A DNA stretch of 64,000 nt from the NCBI RefSeq assembly GCF_023278185.1, contig NZ_CP066356.1, positions 2,286,001 to 2,350,000 on the forward strand, given 5' to 3'. Of this stretch, positions 26,288 through 35,110 are shown in pieces. The DNA comes from Bradyrhizobium elkanii USDA 76. Lineage in GTDB: Bacteria > Pseudomonadota > Alphaproteobacteria > Rhizobiales > Xanthobacteraceae. The notes under the pieces were generated by a model. It did not search any database. It saw nothing but the letters and a program-made list of their open reading frames with translations, and had not been told where the DNA came from. The position numbers were made by a program, and so were the translations under genes. Positions within the stretch are counted from its first letter, which is position 1. Each line of letters opens with the position of its first letter.

Positions 26288-26559
26288 GGCAAATCTCCGG
26301 TTTGAAAAATGAATGCTCCACGGGAAATCCTGGAGCTCAGGGGCCGATCGCCCCGGACATGCAGTGAGTGTTGCAACCCCGGGAACAGGTTCAACACTGG
26401 TCCTGCGAAAGCACCCGTCAACAAATCGGCCATCGCTGTGCCAAATTGCGCCTGTTTACGCGCTTGCTACAGTCGGCGCATCGCGATTCGCAGCCGTGTC
26501 GCGACGCGAGCAAATCGACGAGAGCAAACCGACGTGAGCAATTCCTGGGGAGACCGAAC

Positions 26560-27000
26560 ATGAAACCTTCATCCACCCTTCGCGCCGCGCTGGTGGCGCT
26601 GCTGGCGTTCACCGGCCTTGCGTTCTCCTCCGCCGCCCGTGCCGACAGCGGCTTCGTGACGCTCACGATCTACAAGGCCGGATGGATCATCGGCGGCTCC
26701 GGCGGCGGCGGCGTCTTGACCTTCCGCGGCCGCTCCTACCGGCTCTCCACCGGCGGCCTCGACTACGGCCTGGTATTCGGCGGCTCCAAGACCGTGCTGC
26801 GCGGCCGCGTCAGCAACATCAACCGTCCGTCCGACGTTGCCGGCGTCTACGGTGCGGCCGGCGCGGGGCTTGCCGTCGGACGCGGCGCGCGCGCGATCGT
26901 GCTGACCAATCAGAAGGGCGCGGTGCTGGAATTGACCGGACACCAGGTCGGTCTGATGGCCAACGCCGATCTGAGCGGCCTTGCGATCACCATGCGGTAG
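26560..27000 (+). CDS. Secreted glycine-rich protein, function unknown
   Basis: A 146-residue exported protein starting at the ATG at 26560, with TGGGGAGA upstream. The signal peptide LRAALVALLAFTGLAFSSAARA precedes DSGFVTLTIYKAGWIIGGSG. The mature part is Gly-rich and beta-prone (GVLTFRGRSYRLSTGGLDYG, then VYGAAGAGLAVGRGARAIVL). It looks like a lipid- or membrane-associated periplasmic barrel but I cannot name the family. Three imperfect copies of GAGCAAAYCGACG (26507-26540) lie in its leader. A perfect 23-bp hairpin follows the stop. Confidence 0.75.
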   Translation: MKPSSTLRAALVALLAFTGLAFSSAARADSGFVTLTIYKAGWIIGGSGGGGVLTFRGRSYRLSTGGLDYGLVFGGSKTVLRGRVSNINRPSDVAGVYGAAGAGLAVGRGARAIVLTNQKGAVLELTGHQVGLMANADLSGLAITMR

Positions 27001-27019
27001 AGCATTTCGTTCAGTTTAT

Positions 27020-27068
27020 CCCCGTCATCCCCGCGCAAAGGCCAAGCCTTTGCGCGGGGATGACGGGG
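27020..27068. terminator. Perfect 23-bp hairpin between convergent genes
   Basis: Arms 27020-27042 and 27046-27068 are perfectly complementary with a 3-nt loop (CAA). The core is CCCCGTCATCCCCGCGCAAA and its complement. There is no T-run, so it may be a transcription barrier, an mRNA stabiliser or a member of a dispersed repeat family. Confidence 0.65.
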
Positions 27069-27089
27069 CCAGCTGGGGCAAAGCCGCGT

Positions 27090-27671
27090 TCACCTGAACA
27101 GATGCAGCGCGGCGTATTGCAGCAGCATGATGGTCTTGGCGTCGACGATGCGCCCGTCGCCGATCATGGCGAGCGCGTCGTCGATCGAGAGCTCGAGCAC
27201 CTCGATGTCCTCGCCCTCGTCGGCGAGCCCGCCGCCGTCACCGACGCGCATCGCGGCGTCGTATTCGGCGACGAAGCAATGCAGCTTCTCGGTCACCGCG
27301 CCCGGAGACGTGAAAGCCTCGAACACCTTGCGCACATGCGCGAGCCGGTAGCCGATCTCTTCCTCCGCTTCGGCGCGGATGCGTGCTTCCGGCTCGGCAT
27401 CGTCGAGCATGCCGGCGGCAGCCTCGATCAGGAGATCGTCATAGCCGTTGGCGAAGGCGGGGTAGCGGAACTGGCGCACCAGCACGACGCTTCGGGTCGT
27501 CAGATTGTAGGGCAACAGCGCCGCGCCGTTGCCGCGGTCGTAGACCTCGCGCACCTGGGTCTGCCATTCGCCGTTGGCGCGCCGGTAATCGAACGTCGCG
27601 CTCTTCAGCTCGTAGCGGCGCTTCGAAAGCAGCTCGACGTCCTTGACGCGGACGCGGTCGGCGATGCTCAT
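27090..27671 (-). CDS. NUDIX hydrolase, GDP-mannose pyrophosphatase (NudK)-like
   Basis: A 193-residue Nudix enzyme. The Nudix helix is seen in AGMLDDAEPEARIRAEAEEE followed by IGY. In the REUxEExGU signature the first Arg is Ala; the metal-binding glutamates are kept. The overall layout, with TTRSVVLVRQFRYPA and the SPGAVTEKLHCFVAEY stretch, matches the GDP-mannose/ADP-ribose pyrophosphatase group. The start is the ATG at 27671. It is followed upstream on the same strand by a GNAT gene and an FAD oxidase, with 19- and overlapping 4-nt spacings, so the three probably form an operon. Confidence 0.85.
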   Translation of the reverse strand: MSIADRVRVKDVELLSKRRYELKSATFDYRRANGEWQTQVREVYDRGNGAALLPYNLTTRSVVLVRQFRYPAFANGYDDLLIEAAAGMLDDAEPEARIRAEAEEEIGYRLAHVRKVFEAFTSPGAVTEKLHCFVAEYDAAMRVGDGGGLADEGEDIEVLELSIDDALAMIGDGRIVDAKTIMLLQYAALHLFR

Positions 27672-27690
27672 GCGTTGATCCTCAACCCTC

Positions 27691-28158
27691 TCACGGCGTC
27701 GCTTCGCGACCGTCGAGCCATTTGGCCAGCATCACCGAAGTCGATTCGTCATAGCCGAGCGATTGGTAGAACGCGCCGGCCTTGGCATTCTCCCGCCGCA
27801 CCAGCAGTTGCAGCTTCGGCACGCCGGCGGCGCGCAGCCAGTCCTCGGCCGCCGCCATGATGCTGCGGCCAAGTCCCTTGCCCTGGCGGTTGGGATCGAC
27901 CGCGACGTAATAGACCCAGCCGCGATGACCGTCGTGGCCGACCATCGCGGTCGCGACGATCGCATTGGCGTCGTGGCCGACCAGCACGGCCGAGTTCGGT
28001 CCGCGCCGCGCCAGCGCGATGTCGGCAGCAGGATCGTTCCACGGCCGCGTCAGGCCGCAGGCCTGCCACAGCGCGACGACATCGGCGATGTCGTTATCGG
28101 TGATCTCTGCAATGGCGAGGGAGGCAGGGGAGGAGGGCATCGTCGCCTGCGCGGTCAC
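27691..28158 (-). CDS. GNAT acetyltransferase (YpeA-like)
   Basis: A 155-residue GNAT-family enzyme. Motif A is VYYVAVDPNRQGKGLGRSIM and motif B is AGAFYQSLGYDES; both are complete. The IAEITDNDIADVVALWQACG N-terminus is as in YpeA-type proteins, which have unknown substrates. A GTG at 28156-28158 overlaps the FAD-oxidase stop in GTGA, so translational coupling is likely. The ATG at 28140 is the alternative start. Confidence 0.86.
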   Translation of the reverse strand: MTAQATMPSSPASLAIAEITDNDIADVVALWQACGLTRPWNDPAADIALARRGPNSAVLVGHDANAIVATAMVGHDGHRGWVYYVAVDPNRQGKGLGRSIMAAAEDWLRAAGVPKLQLLVRRENAKAGAFYQSLGYDESTSVMLAKWLDGREATP

Positions 28159-29582
28159 AGCACCTTGCCCGGGTTCATGATGCCGAGCGGATCGAGCATC
28201 GCCTTGACCTGCCGCATCAGCTCGATCGCGACCTTGTCCTTGACGTCAGGCAGTTCGTCGCGCTTGAGCACGCCGATGCCGTGCTCGGCCGAGATCGAGC
28301 CGCCCATCCGCAGCACGATCTCGAACACGACGGCATTCACGTCGTGCCAGCGCGCCAGGAAGTCGGCCGCATTGGCGCCGACCGGCTGGCTGACATTGTA
28401 GTGGATGTTGCCGTCGCCGAGATGGCCGAACGGCACCGGCCGCGAACCCGGGATCAGCTTCACCACCGCCGCATTGGCCTCTTCGATGAAGGCGGGCACG
28501 GCTGCGACCGGCACCGAGATATCGTGCTTGATCGAGCCGCCTTCCGGCTTCTGCGCCGCCGACATCTCGTCGCGCAGCTTCCAGAACGCCTGGCGCTGGC
28601 TCAGATTGGCGGCGATGACAGCGTCGTCGACGATGCCGTCCTCCATGCCCTGGGCCAGGATCGCCTCCAGCGTGTCGCGCGCATCGTCGCGCGACGACGA
28701 CAATTCCATCAGCACGTACCAGGGATGCTTGCTGGTCAGGGGATCGCGGATATCGATGCCGTGGCGGATCGAGAAGTCGACCGCAACGTCGGCGAGCAGC
28801 TCGAAGCTCGTCAGTGCACCGGCCGCTTGATCGCGCGAGATCGACAGCAGCTTGAGTGCGGCCGCCGGCGACTTCAGACCGACATAGGCGGTCTCGACCG
28901 CACGCGGCCGCGGAAACAGCTTTAGCGTTGCCGCGGTGATGATGCCGAGCGTGCCTTCTGCGCCGATGAAGAGGTTGCGCAAATCGTAGCCGGTGTTGTC
29001 CTTTTTCAGCTTCGACAGCGCGTTCAGCACGCGCCCGTCAGCCAGCACGACTTCGACCCCGAGCGCCATTTCGCGCGCCACGCCGTAGGCGAGTGCTCCG
29101 GTGCCGCCGGCATTGGTCGAGAGGTTGCCGCCGATCGTGCAGCTGCCCTCGGCGCCGAGCGAGAGCGGAAACAGCCGGTCGACCTCGGCTGCCTTCTGCT
29201 GCGCGATCTGCAGCACCACGCCGGCCTCGCAGGTCATGGTGTTGGATTCGACGTCGATGTCGCGAATCTTGTCCAGCCGCCGCAGCGAGACCACGACCTC
29301 GCCATTGTGCGGGGTCTGGCCGCCGACCAGGCCGGTGTTGCCGCCCTGCGGCACCAGCGCGATCCTGTGCTCGGTCGCAAGCTTGCAGATCGCAGCGACC
29401 TCGGCGGTCGAACCGGGGCGCAGCACCAGCGGCGAGCGGCCGTGGAACAGGTCGCGCTCCTCGGTGACGTAAGGCTTGATGTCGGCGGCGTCGGTCACCG
29501 CATATTTCGTGCCGACGATGGCGCGGAATTTTTCAAGCAATTCGGGCGGAAGCGGCGGCACCGCTGATTGGACGATATTCAT
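28155..29582 (-). CDS. FAD-binding oxidoreductase (D-2-hydroxyacid/glycolate dehydrogenase type)
   Basis: A 475-residue flavoprotein of the VAO/PCMH family. The FAD-binding domain shows VLRPGSTAEVAAICKLA, PQGGNTGLVGGQ and GNLSTNAGGTGAL. The C-terminal FAD-oxidase domain has the metal-ligand histidines in FGHLGDGNIHYNV and a final AEHGIGVLKRDELPD. This layout fits D-lactate, glycolate (GlcD) or D-2-hydroxyglutarate dehydrogenases. No GlcE/F partners are nearby, which favours a single-subunit D-2-hydroxyglutarate or D-lactate dehydrogenase. The ATG at 29580-29582 is used. It is first of a probable three-gene operon with the GNAT and Nudix genes. Confidence 0.9.
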   Translation of the reverse strand: MNIVQSAVPPLPPELLEKFRAIVGTKYAVTDAADIKPYVTEERDLFHGRSPLVLRPGSTAEVAAICKLATEHRIALVPQGGNTGLVGGQTPHNGEVVVSLRRLDKIRDIDVESNTMTCEAGVVLQIAQQKAAEVDRLFPLSLGAEGSCTIGGNLSTNAGGTGALAYGVAREMALGVEVVLADGRVLNALSKLKKDNTGYDLRNLFIGAEGTLGIITAATLKLFPRPRAVETAYVGLKSPAAALKLLSISRDQAAGALTSFELLADVAVDFSIRHGIDIRDPLTSKHPWYVLMELSSSRDDARDTLEAILAQGMEDGIVDDAVIAANLSQRQAFWKLRDEMSAAQKPEGGSIKHDISVPVAAVPAFIEEANAAVVKLIPGSRPVPFGHLGDGNIHYNVSQPVGANAADFLARWHDVNAVVFEIVLRMGGSISAEHGIGVLKRDELPDVKDKVAIELMRQVKAMLDPLGIMNPGKVL

Positions 29583-29631
29583 TTTTTCTTGGTCTTTCAC
29601 TCAGTCGGGGATCTTTGCCTAAGCGTGCCCT

Positions 29632-29713
29632 TCGCGCAAACGCTTCGCGTTTGTCGCGAGGGAAAGCCGGTTCCCACTTGGCGCTAACGCGGCCGTTCCG
29701 GTCCGGGTCATGC
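29632..29713. repeat. Diverged copy of the GAGCATGATC-type dispersed repeat
   Basis: This stretch shares CGTTTGTCGCGAGGGAAA, then CCGGTT-CCACTT and a terminal GGTCATGCT with the reverse complement of the element at 59554-59629. Local inverted repeats (GCAAACGC-TTC-GCGTTTG) occur in it. It lies between the FAD oxidase and Sua5 genes. Confidence 0.6.
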
Positions 29714-29716
29714 TGG

Positions 29717-30703
29717 TTACCGCCCAACGGCCGCGCGGCGCAGCCGGTCATTGATGGCTTCACCCAATCCCTCCTCGGGAATCGGCGTCACCGCGATCGC
29801 ATCCGCGTTTCTTTTGTCGAGGGTGCGGAGGTAGCCGAACAGATTGGCGGCGGCCTCGGCCAGGTCGCCGCGCTCGGACAGGTTCATCACCACGGAGGCG
29901 CATTCGCTGCGTGCGACCTTGGCCGGCCCGAACGCCAGCAAGGCTTCGCCGACATGGACGTCGCTGGCATTGAGCCGGACCGGCGTCCGCGGCGCGTAAT
30001 GCGAGGCGAGCATGCCGGGGGCAACCGGCTGGGCGTCGGTTTCCGCGTCTTGCGGCGGCGACTGCAAGGGCTGGCCGAGCACACGCTCGATCTCGGCGCG
30101 CGTCAGCCCGCCCGGCCGCAGCAGCACCGGATCGGAGAAGCAGCCGACGATGGTGGATTCGACGCCGACCTCGACCGGTCCGCCGTCGACGATCAGGTCG
30201 ATGCGGCCCGCGAGATCGCCGTTCACATGCTCGGCGGTGGTCGGCGAGACATGGCCGGAGAGATTGGCCGACGGCGCTACCACGGCACCGCCGAAAGCCT
30301 TGATGATATCGCGCGCCACTTTGTGGGCCGGGATGCGGATGGCGACCGTATCAAGCCCGGCGGTCGCGAGTTCCGCAACCGGGCAGGAGAGCGCCTTCGG
30401 CAGCACCAGGGTCAGGGGACCGGGCCAGAACGCCTCCGCCAACCGCAGGGCCTGCCCGTTGAACAGGGCAATCCGGCGGGCGGCGCCAAGATCGGCGACA
30501 TGGGCAATCAGCGGATTGAAGGCCGGCCGGCCCTTGGCCTGGTAGAGGCGGGCGATCGCGGCGGCGTTGCCGGCGTCGGCGCCGAGGCCATAGACGGTCT
30601 CGGTCGGAAACGCCACCAGGCCGCCCTCGGCCAGGACCCCGGCGGCGGTCGCCGTGGCGGCGGCGCCGGCGGACAAAACGTGCGTTTTCAGACCTGTATC
30701 CAC
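29717..30703 (-). CDS. L-threonylcarbamoyladenylate synthase (Sua5/YrdC family)
   Basis: A 328-residue enzyme of the Sua5 type (YrdC plus C-terminal Sua5 domain). It makes threonylcarbamoyl-AMP from threonine, bicarbonate and ATP for the t6A37 modification of ANN-decoding tRNAs. The nucleotide-binding motif KGRPAFNPLI and the SANLSG motif are present, and the Sua5-domain linker MLASHYAPRTPV is clear. The GTG at 30701-30703 has GAGGA upstream and is preferred to an in-frame TTG at 30721. It sits 80 nt from the divergent tRNA-Pro gene. Confidence 0.9.
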   Translation of the reverse strand: MDTGLKTHVLSAGAAATATAAGVLAEGGLVAFPTETVYGLGADAGNAAAIARLYQAKGRPAFNPLIAHVADLGAARRIALFNGQALRLAEAFWPGPLTLVLPKALSCPVAELATAGLDTVAIRIPAHKVARDIIKAFGGAVVAPSANLSGHVSPTTAEHVNGDLAGRIDLIVDGGPVEVGVESTIVGCFSDPVLLRPGGLTRAEIERVLGQPLQSPPQDAETDAQPVAPGMLASHYAPRTPVRLNASDVHVGEALLAFGPAKVARSECASVVMNLSERGDLAEAAANLFGYLRTLDKRNADAIAVTPIPEEGLGEAINDRLRRAAVGR

Positions 30704-30782
30704 TGTGACTAGATTCCTCAATTGGGTGCCTCGTGGTCCCTTGCGGTCCCCGAAACCCGACGCTATAAGCCCGGCTCTCAGT

Positions 30783-30859
30783 CGGAGTGTGGCTCAGCCC
30801 GGTAGAGCACTGCGTTCGGGACGCAGGGGTCGCAGGTTCGAATCCTGCCACTCCGACCA
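30783..30859 (+). tRNA. tRNA-Pro (anticodon CGG), with encoded CCA
   Basis: A 77-nt cloverleaf. The acceptor arms are CGGAGTG (30783-30789) and CACTCCG (30849-30855), with discriminator A and CCA at 30857-30859. The anticodon stem is CTGCG/CGCAG around the loop TTCGGGA, so the anticodon is CGG at 30817-30819. The T-arm contains GGTTCGAATCC. An integrase gene begins 300 nt downstream on the opposite strand, so the 3' end is a likely attachment site. Confidence 0.95.
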
Positions 30860-31157
30860 TTCTTTCAAGCACTTATAGGTTCTGTGTTTTTTGTGCGCAA
30901 CGAAATGCGCAACGATTTGAAGCTCGGCAGCCATGTCTGTCGCCCTCGAAGCACCCGTCAAGGACGTCGAACAGCGGTCCGCGGCGGGCTTGTACTGTTC
31001 TAAATCGGAAAAAAGACGATCGGGAAGTGCGAGGGAACTAGCCCCTGTCGGGATGTTACATCGAACACCATCGAGCACCACAAGTCCTCCCTTCGGACCT
31101 ACGAGCTGATTTGGCGGATATCAAAGCACGAATAGCTCGCGCAGAGTAGTGGTCAGC

Positions 31158-32414
31158 TCAGCGCCTTGCCCCAAAAGCTTCCGCCGCCTCTTCCTGAAAG
31201 TCCGGGTGGTGATGGCCATAGTTGGCCTCTAATTGCTCAACGGTCATGCCGAGCCAGCCAGCGGCTTCCCACATGTCGACGCCCGCCTGCATCAACCATG
31301 TCGCCGCTGTATGGCGCAGTGAATGCCGGACGACGTCGTCGCCCAGCCCGGCGTCCTCCAGAATACCATTCCAGGCTGACCTGATCTTGCCGGCAAGCGG
31401 CTGGCCGTCGTGCAGGCGGTTCACGACGAACCGGATTTGTTCACCGTCTCTCATAACCCCTGAGGCGCGGAGTTCTGCAGATCGAGCTTGGTCGATCCTG
31501 CGCCATCGAATCAGATGCGGACGCAGGCGGCTAGCGATCTTTGCCGGCGGCCGCCGTTTCTTGGTCGACTGCTCCAGCGTCCCTTTGCCCTGGTAGACCA
31601 TCGCGTCAAGGTTCATCCATGGATGGGTCGTTGTTGGCAGCCACTGGGTGCGCCGGATGGTCTCTTCGCGACGAGCACTGTAGATACCGATCAGGCAGAA
31701 GCGCGCCGCGGGATAGCGACGACGAATGATCCACCGCTCCCGGCGCGCGAGCTCGCCATCCTCGCTGCGCTTCCACGTTTCCTGCTCCGTGTCCCACACG
31801 TAGCCGATTGTTGCTCCGAGTAGGCGCGCTGCCTCGTTGCGCGTTAGCCATCGGTGTCGTCCTTCGGCTTTAGGAGGAAGAGTGACCTTTGGAACGACGG
31901 TGAGCGTATGCTCGGCGTGGTAGGCGTTCACGGCAGCGCGTAGATCTTCGAGTCGGCGTCGTGCGGTTTGATCAGAGACTGTCCCGTTGCGTGGCTTGAT
32001 GCCGGCTTTCCTATGATTGTCGTTCGCAGTACCGGTGGACCAATCGACAAAGTCGCGACAAAGCTGAGCTTTGAGCTGACTGACGGTTTTATCGCCAAAA
32101 AAGTTGTTAAGATCGAGCAAGCGAATGAGCAGCAGGTCATGTTGTGCCCACGCGCGTTCATCGCTCGTGTCCTTGGGCCGCTTTGAAATTTCGTAGGCTG
32201 TGAGGACGTCGGCTATCGCGAGGACGTTCGGGTCAGTTGCCCCGATGGTGCTGGTATGTCGCTCGCCGATATAGGTCTCGAGCGCCTTCGCAGCTCCGTC
32301 AATGTCGTCGCGGCTGCAGCCTGTGCGGATTTGCCGGCCACGATCGAGGATGATCCAGGTTTCATCGTCCTCTCTAAACCAGAGTCGTGGCGGCTTGGCT
32401 CTGCGGCCCGGCAT
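31158..32414 (-). CDS. Tyrosine-type site-specific integrase
   Basis: A 418-residue tyrosine recombinase. The catalytic region shows Arg in IYSARREETIR, HSLRHTAATWLMQAG and the nucleophile Tyr in LEANYGHHH. The N-terminal part is a phage-type DNA-binding domain with a WFREDDETWIILDRG start. The gene lies 300 nt from tRNA-Pro and points toward it, the usual place for the integrase of an island inserted in a tRNA. The ATG at 32414 is used. A small helix-turn-helix gene overlaps its 5' end. Confidence 0.9.
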   Translation of the reverse strand: MPGRRAKPPRLWFREDDETWIILDRGRQIRTGCSRDDIDGAAKALETYIGERHTSTIGATDPNVLAIADVLTAYEISKRPKDTSDERAWAQHDLLLIRLLDLNNFFGDKTVSQLKAQLCRDFVDWSTGTANDNHRKAGIKPRNGTVSDQTARRRLEDLRAAVNAYHAEHTLTVVPKVTLPPKAEGRHRWLTRNEAARLLGATIGYVWDTEQETWKRSEDGELARRERWIIRRRYPAARFCLIGIYSARREETIRRTQWLPTTTHPWMNLDAMVYQGKGTLEQSTKKRRPPAKIASRLRPHLIRWRRIDQARSAELRASGVMRDGEQIRFVVNRLHDGQPLAGKIRSAWNGILEDAGLGDDVVRHSLRHTAATWLMQAGVDMWEAAGWLGMTVEQLEANYGHHHPDFQEEAAEAFGARR

Positions 32415-32650
32415 GACGGCTTGACCAATTTGCAGATCGCTCGAGGGGTTGTCAGATCCTTGCCCGCAACTTTGGCGATTTCAAGAGTCCCGGTGGCCGC
32501 GGCTCTGCGCAACGATGATATTGTCAACGGACCGAGTGGGAAGAACACTGCCGCGGCCTCGACAAGGGTCATTACTTCATCCTCACCCCATTGGGCAGGA
32601 TCGGGCCGCGCTTTTGCGCGAGCGAGCTTGTCGATCTTGCGCTTCGGCAT
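32213..32650 (-). CDS. Helix-turn-helix (excisionase-like) protein, overlaps the integrase
   Basis: The frame starts at the ATG at 32650 and reads 145 residues, but the part past about 32414 overlaps the integrase in another frame. Residues 27-75 (MTLVEAAAVFFPLGPLTISS onward) look like the HTH protein that often precedes such integrases. A genuine end near position 32414 with a frameshift, or a 200-nt overlap, are both possible. The C-terminal half is Ser/Arg-rich and probably not native. It may regulate or direct excision of the element. Confidence 0.45.
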   Translation of the reverse strand: MPKRKIDKLARAKARPDPAQWGEDEVMTLVEAAAVFFPLGPLTISSLRRAAATGTLEIAKVAGKDLTTPRAICKLVKPSCRAAEPSRHDSGLERTMKPGSSSIVAGKSAQAAAATTLTELRRRSRPISASDIPAPSGQLTRTSSR

Positions 32651-33987
32651 TCCTTGAACGCGTTGCTCGTGGGGGGGCGCTGCCTTTGGATCAGAGCGTT
32701 AGGTCCTAAGTGTAGACGAAAACCACTCGTCGAGCAGTCCTACCGGCGCGTGGATGGGGTAATCGGCGGCTTACGACTGCGAATCGGACAATTTTGCTTG
32801 CAGCCCTGAAGCGCAGTGGAGTGGCGGCGGCCCTTTGCTCCGGGGACAGTGGGGAGCAGCTCAATAGGCGGGAGGATCTTATTCGAGCTTGAGGTGGCGC
32901 CGCCTTATCGCAGGTTCTGCAATCTCAACAACCTGTGACAGCCGAAGCTTTCCTCTCGGCTGTCTGACATCACACTCGACTGGATGGTGGAATTCAACAC
33001 CGAACCGCATTCCGTTGGTCGAAAGTGATCCGCGACGTGCTAGAAAACGCGCTACTTCACGAGACGGCCTATCAAAGGCTTGCGATGAGCTCGGTCCGCA
33101 ACTTTACGAGCTTTGGCCCGTACAGGCCAGTCGCTCTGCGAAATCATCTAAAGGCAAAGGCGTTCTTCGAACCAGCCTCGACGGAGAAGGATCTCACCGC
33201 GAGATAGCATACCAAATGAAAAACAAACGTGCCTCGCTTTATGAGGGAGACTCAGCGGCGAAGTAGACCCTCGCTGCCCGACGGCGCCGATCATTTCGTT
33301 TCTGAATAGAGGGGGGCAACGTAATCTGTCCAATCCAACCTATCGATCGACGGCGGCCGCAACCTCCTATTGGATAAACTATGCCAGCGACACCGCATCG
33401 CAAGGAACTGCTTGGATTTGGCAAATGGATAACCACAGTCTTCGCGCTTGTGTTATTCCGACGGCAGGAAATTCAACTGCTGATGCAATGGAGGTCCAGC
33501 GATACACTTGTTGGACGGCTCTCGATTTTGCTATCAAAACCGCTTGCCATTAACTTCAGCAGGTGAGTATTCGCAGCCGAGTTTTCGCCCGCATGGCAAC
33601 AATCGTCGCGTTTCGCGTCAACAAAAGAATACCGCTTTCCCGGACGCGCTGAAAAAGAGTTTGGCTTGGACTCGCTGGTCCCAACTTTCTCTGACAGTAT
33701 TGGTTGCTCGCCGATGATGCTTGCGAGGGGAACGCGGATGACTTTCAGGGGCCTCTTTGACCGATCTCGAACCTGCGTTGCGCAGCTGATGTCGTATCGC
33801 GCACCGTGTTGTTGACGCACCGATTGCGCGCCGGCGCGGATCAGGGCTGATCGCGCAAAGTTTCCCATCATCCCGATCTCAGTGACGGCTTGAACGAGCT
33901 GTGTCGTAACCCGCTGACCAGCCGCAGCGTGAATGCATCGTGCTGCTTGCGTCACACTGCAAATCCAAACTTCAGAAGGACATTCCT
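32651..33987. other. Gene-poor stretch between integrase and sulfur operon
   Basis: This 1.3-kb interval has only short frames of mixed composition on both strands. None shows a domain, a ribosome-binding site or a conserved-looking core. The stretch looks like eroded island DNA. I see no clear second copy of the tRNA-Pro 3' end here. Confidence 0.5.
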
Positions 33988-35088
33988 ATGACCGCGAACC
34001 ATGATCAGATCAAATTCGCCTATTGGGTGCCGAACGTTTCCGGCGGCCTCGTGATCAGCAAGCTCGAGCAGCGAACCGGCTGGGATATCGATTACAATCG
34101 CCGACTGGCGCAGATCGCGGAACAGGCGGGGTTCGACTATGCCCTGAGCCAGATCCGCTTCACGGCCGGCTATGGCGCCGAGTTCCAGCACGAGCCGGTC
34201 GCCTTCAGCCACGCGCTGCTCGCGGCGACCACGAAGCTGAAGGTGATCGCGGCGCTGCTGCCCGGGCCTTGGAATCCGGCGGTTGCCGCCAAGCAGATTG
34301 CCACCATCAGCCAGCTCACCGAGGGCCGCGTTGCGGTTAATATCGTCTCTGGATGGTTCCGTGGCGAGTTCACCGCGATCGGCGAACCTTGGCTCGATCA
34401 CGACGAACGCTACCGGCGCTCGGAAGAGTTCATCCGGTCGCTGCGCGGGATCTGGACCCAGGACAGCTTCACCTTCCGCGGCGATTTCTATCGCTTCAGC
34501 GACTACACGCTGAAGCCGAAGCCGGCCCAGCCGCTGCCCGAGATCTTCCAGGGCGGCAGCTCACGCGCGGCGCGCGACATGGCCGCGCGGGTGTCGGACT
34601 GGTACTTCACTAACGGCAATTCGGTCGATGAGATCAAGAAGCAGGTCGATGACATCAGGGCCAAGGCAAGGGCCAACAACCATTCGGTCAGGATCGGCGT
34701 CAATGCGTTCGCGATCGCGCGCGACAGCGAGGTTGAGGCGCGCAGCGTCCTCAACGAGATCATCGCCAAGGCCGATCCGGAGGCCGTCAACGCCTTCGGT
34801 CACGAGGTTAAGAACGCCGGCAAAGCCTCACCGGAAGGTCAGGGCAATTGGGCCAAATCGAGCTTCGAGGATCTCGTCCAGTATAATGACGGCTTCAAGA
34901 CCAACCTGATAGGCACGCCCGAGCAGATCGCCGAGCGCATCATCGCGCTCAAGAAGATCGGGGTCGACCTGGTGCTGCTCGGCTTCCTCCATTTCCAGGA
35001 AGAGGTCGAGTATTTCGGCCGCCGCGTCATTCCGCTGGTGCGTGCACTGGAAGCGGACGCGGCGCGGCACGTCCAGGCCGCCGAGTGA
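33988..35088 (+). CDS. sfnG: Dimethylsulfone monooxygenase-like flavoprotein (SfnG family)
   Basis: A 366-residue flavin-dependent monooxygenase of the luciferase-like family. The start IKFAYWVPNVSGGLVISKLE is characteristic of SfnG. LTEGRVAVNIVSGWFRGEFT and AQPLPEIFQGGSSRAARDMA are the FMN-pocket segments shared with alkanesulfonate monooxygenase SsuD. SfnG oxidises dimethylsulfone to methanesulfinate with reduced FMN. The ATG at 33988 has AGAAGG upstream. It is first of a tight seven-gene plus-strand operon that includes a complete Liv-type transporter and a second flavoprotein; a reductase gene is not seen here. Other members of the family act on related sulfones, so the exact substrate is inferred. 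Confidence 0.85.
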   Translation: MTANHDQIKFAYWVPNVSGGLVISKLEQRTGWDIDYNRRLAQIAEQAGFDYALSQIRFTAGYGAEFQHEPVAFSHALLAATTKLKVIAALLPGPWNPAVAAKQIATISQLTEGRVAVNIVSGWFRGEFTAIGEPWLDHDERYRRSEEFIRSLRGIWTQDSFTFRGDFYRFSDYTLKPKPAQPLPEIFQGGSSRAARDMAARVSDWYFTNGNSVDEIKKQVDDIRAKARANNHSVRIGVNAFAIARDSEVEARSVLNEIIAKADPEAVNAFGHEVKNAGKASPEGQGNWAKSSFEDLVQYNDGFKTNLIGTPEQIAERIIALKKIGVDLVLLGFLHFQEEVEYFGRRVIPLVRALEADAARHVQAAE

Positions 35089-35110
35089 TTCGGGAAACAT
35101 TGGCGTGACC

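Noticed and set aside
30351..30872. A minus-strand frame running across tRNA-Pro into the Sua5 gene
   Set aside because: It overlaps the tRNA and is out of frame with Sua5, which has intact motifs.
33473..33955. A 160-residue minus-strand frame
   Set aside because: Mixed composition, no domain, no ribosome-binding site, in an otherwise eroded interval.
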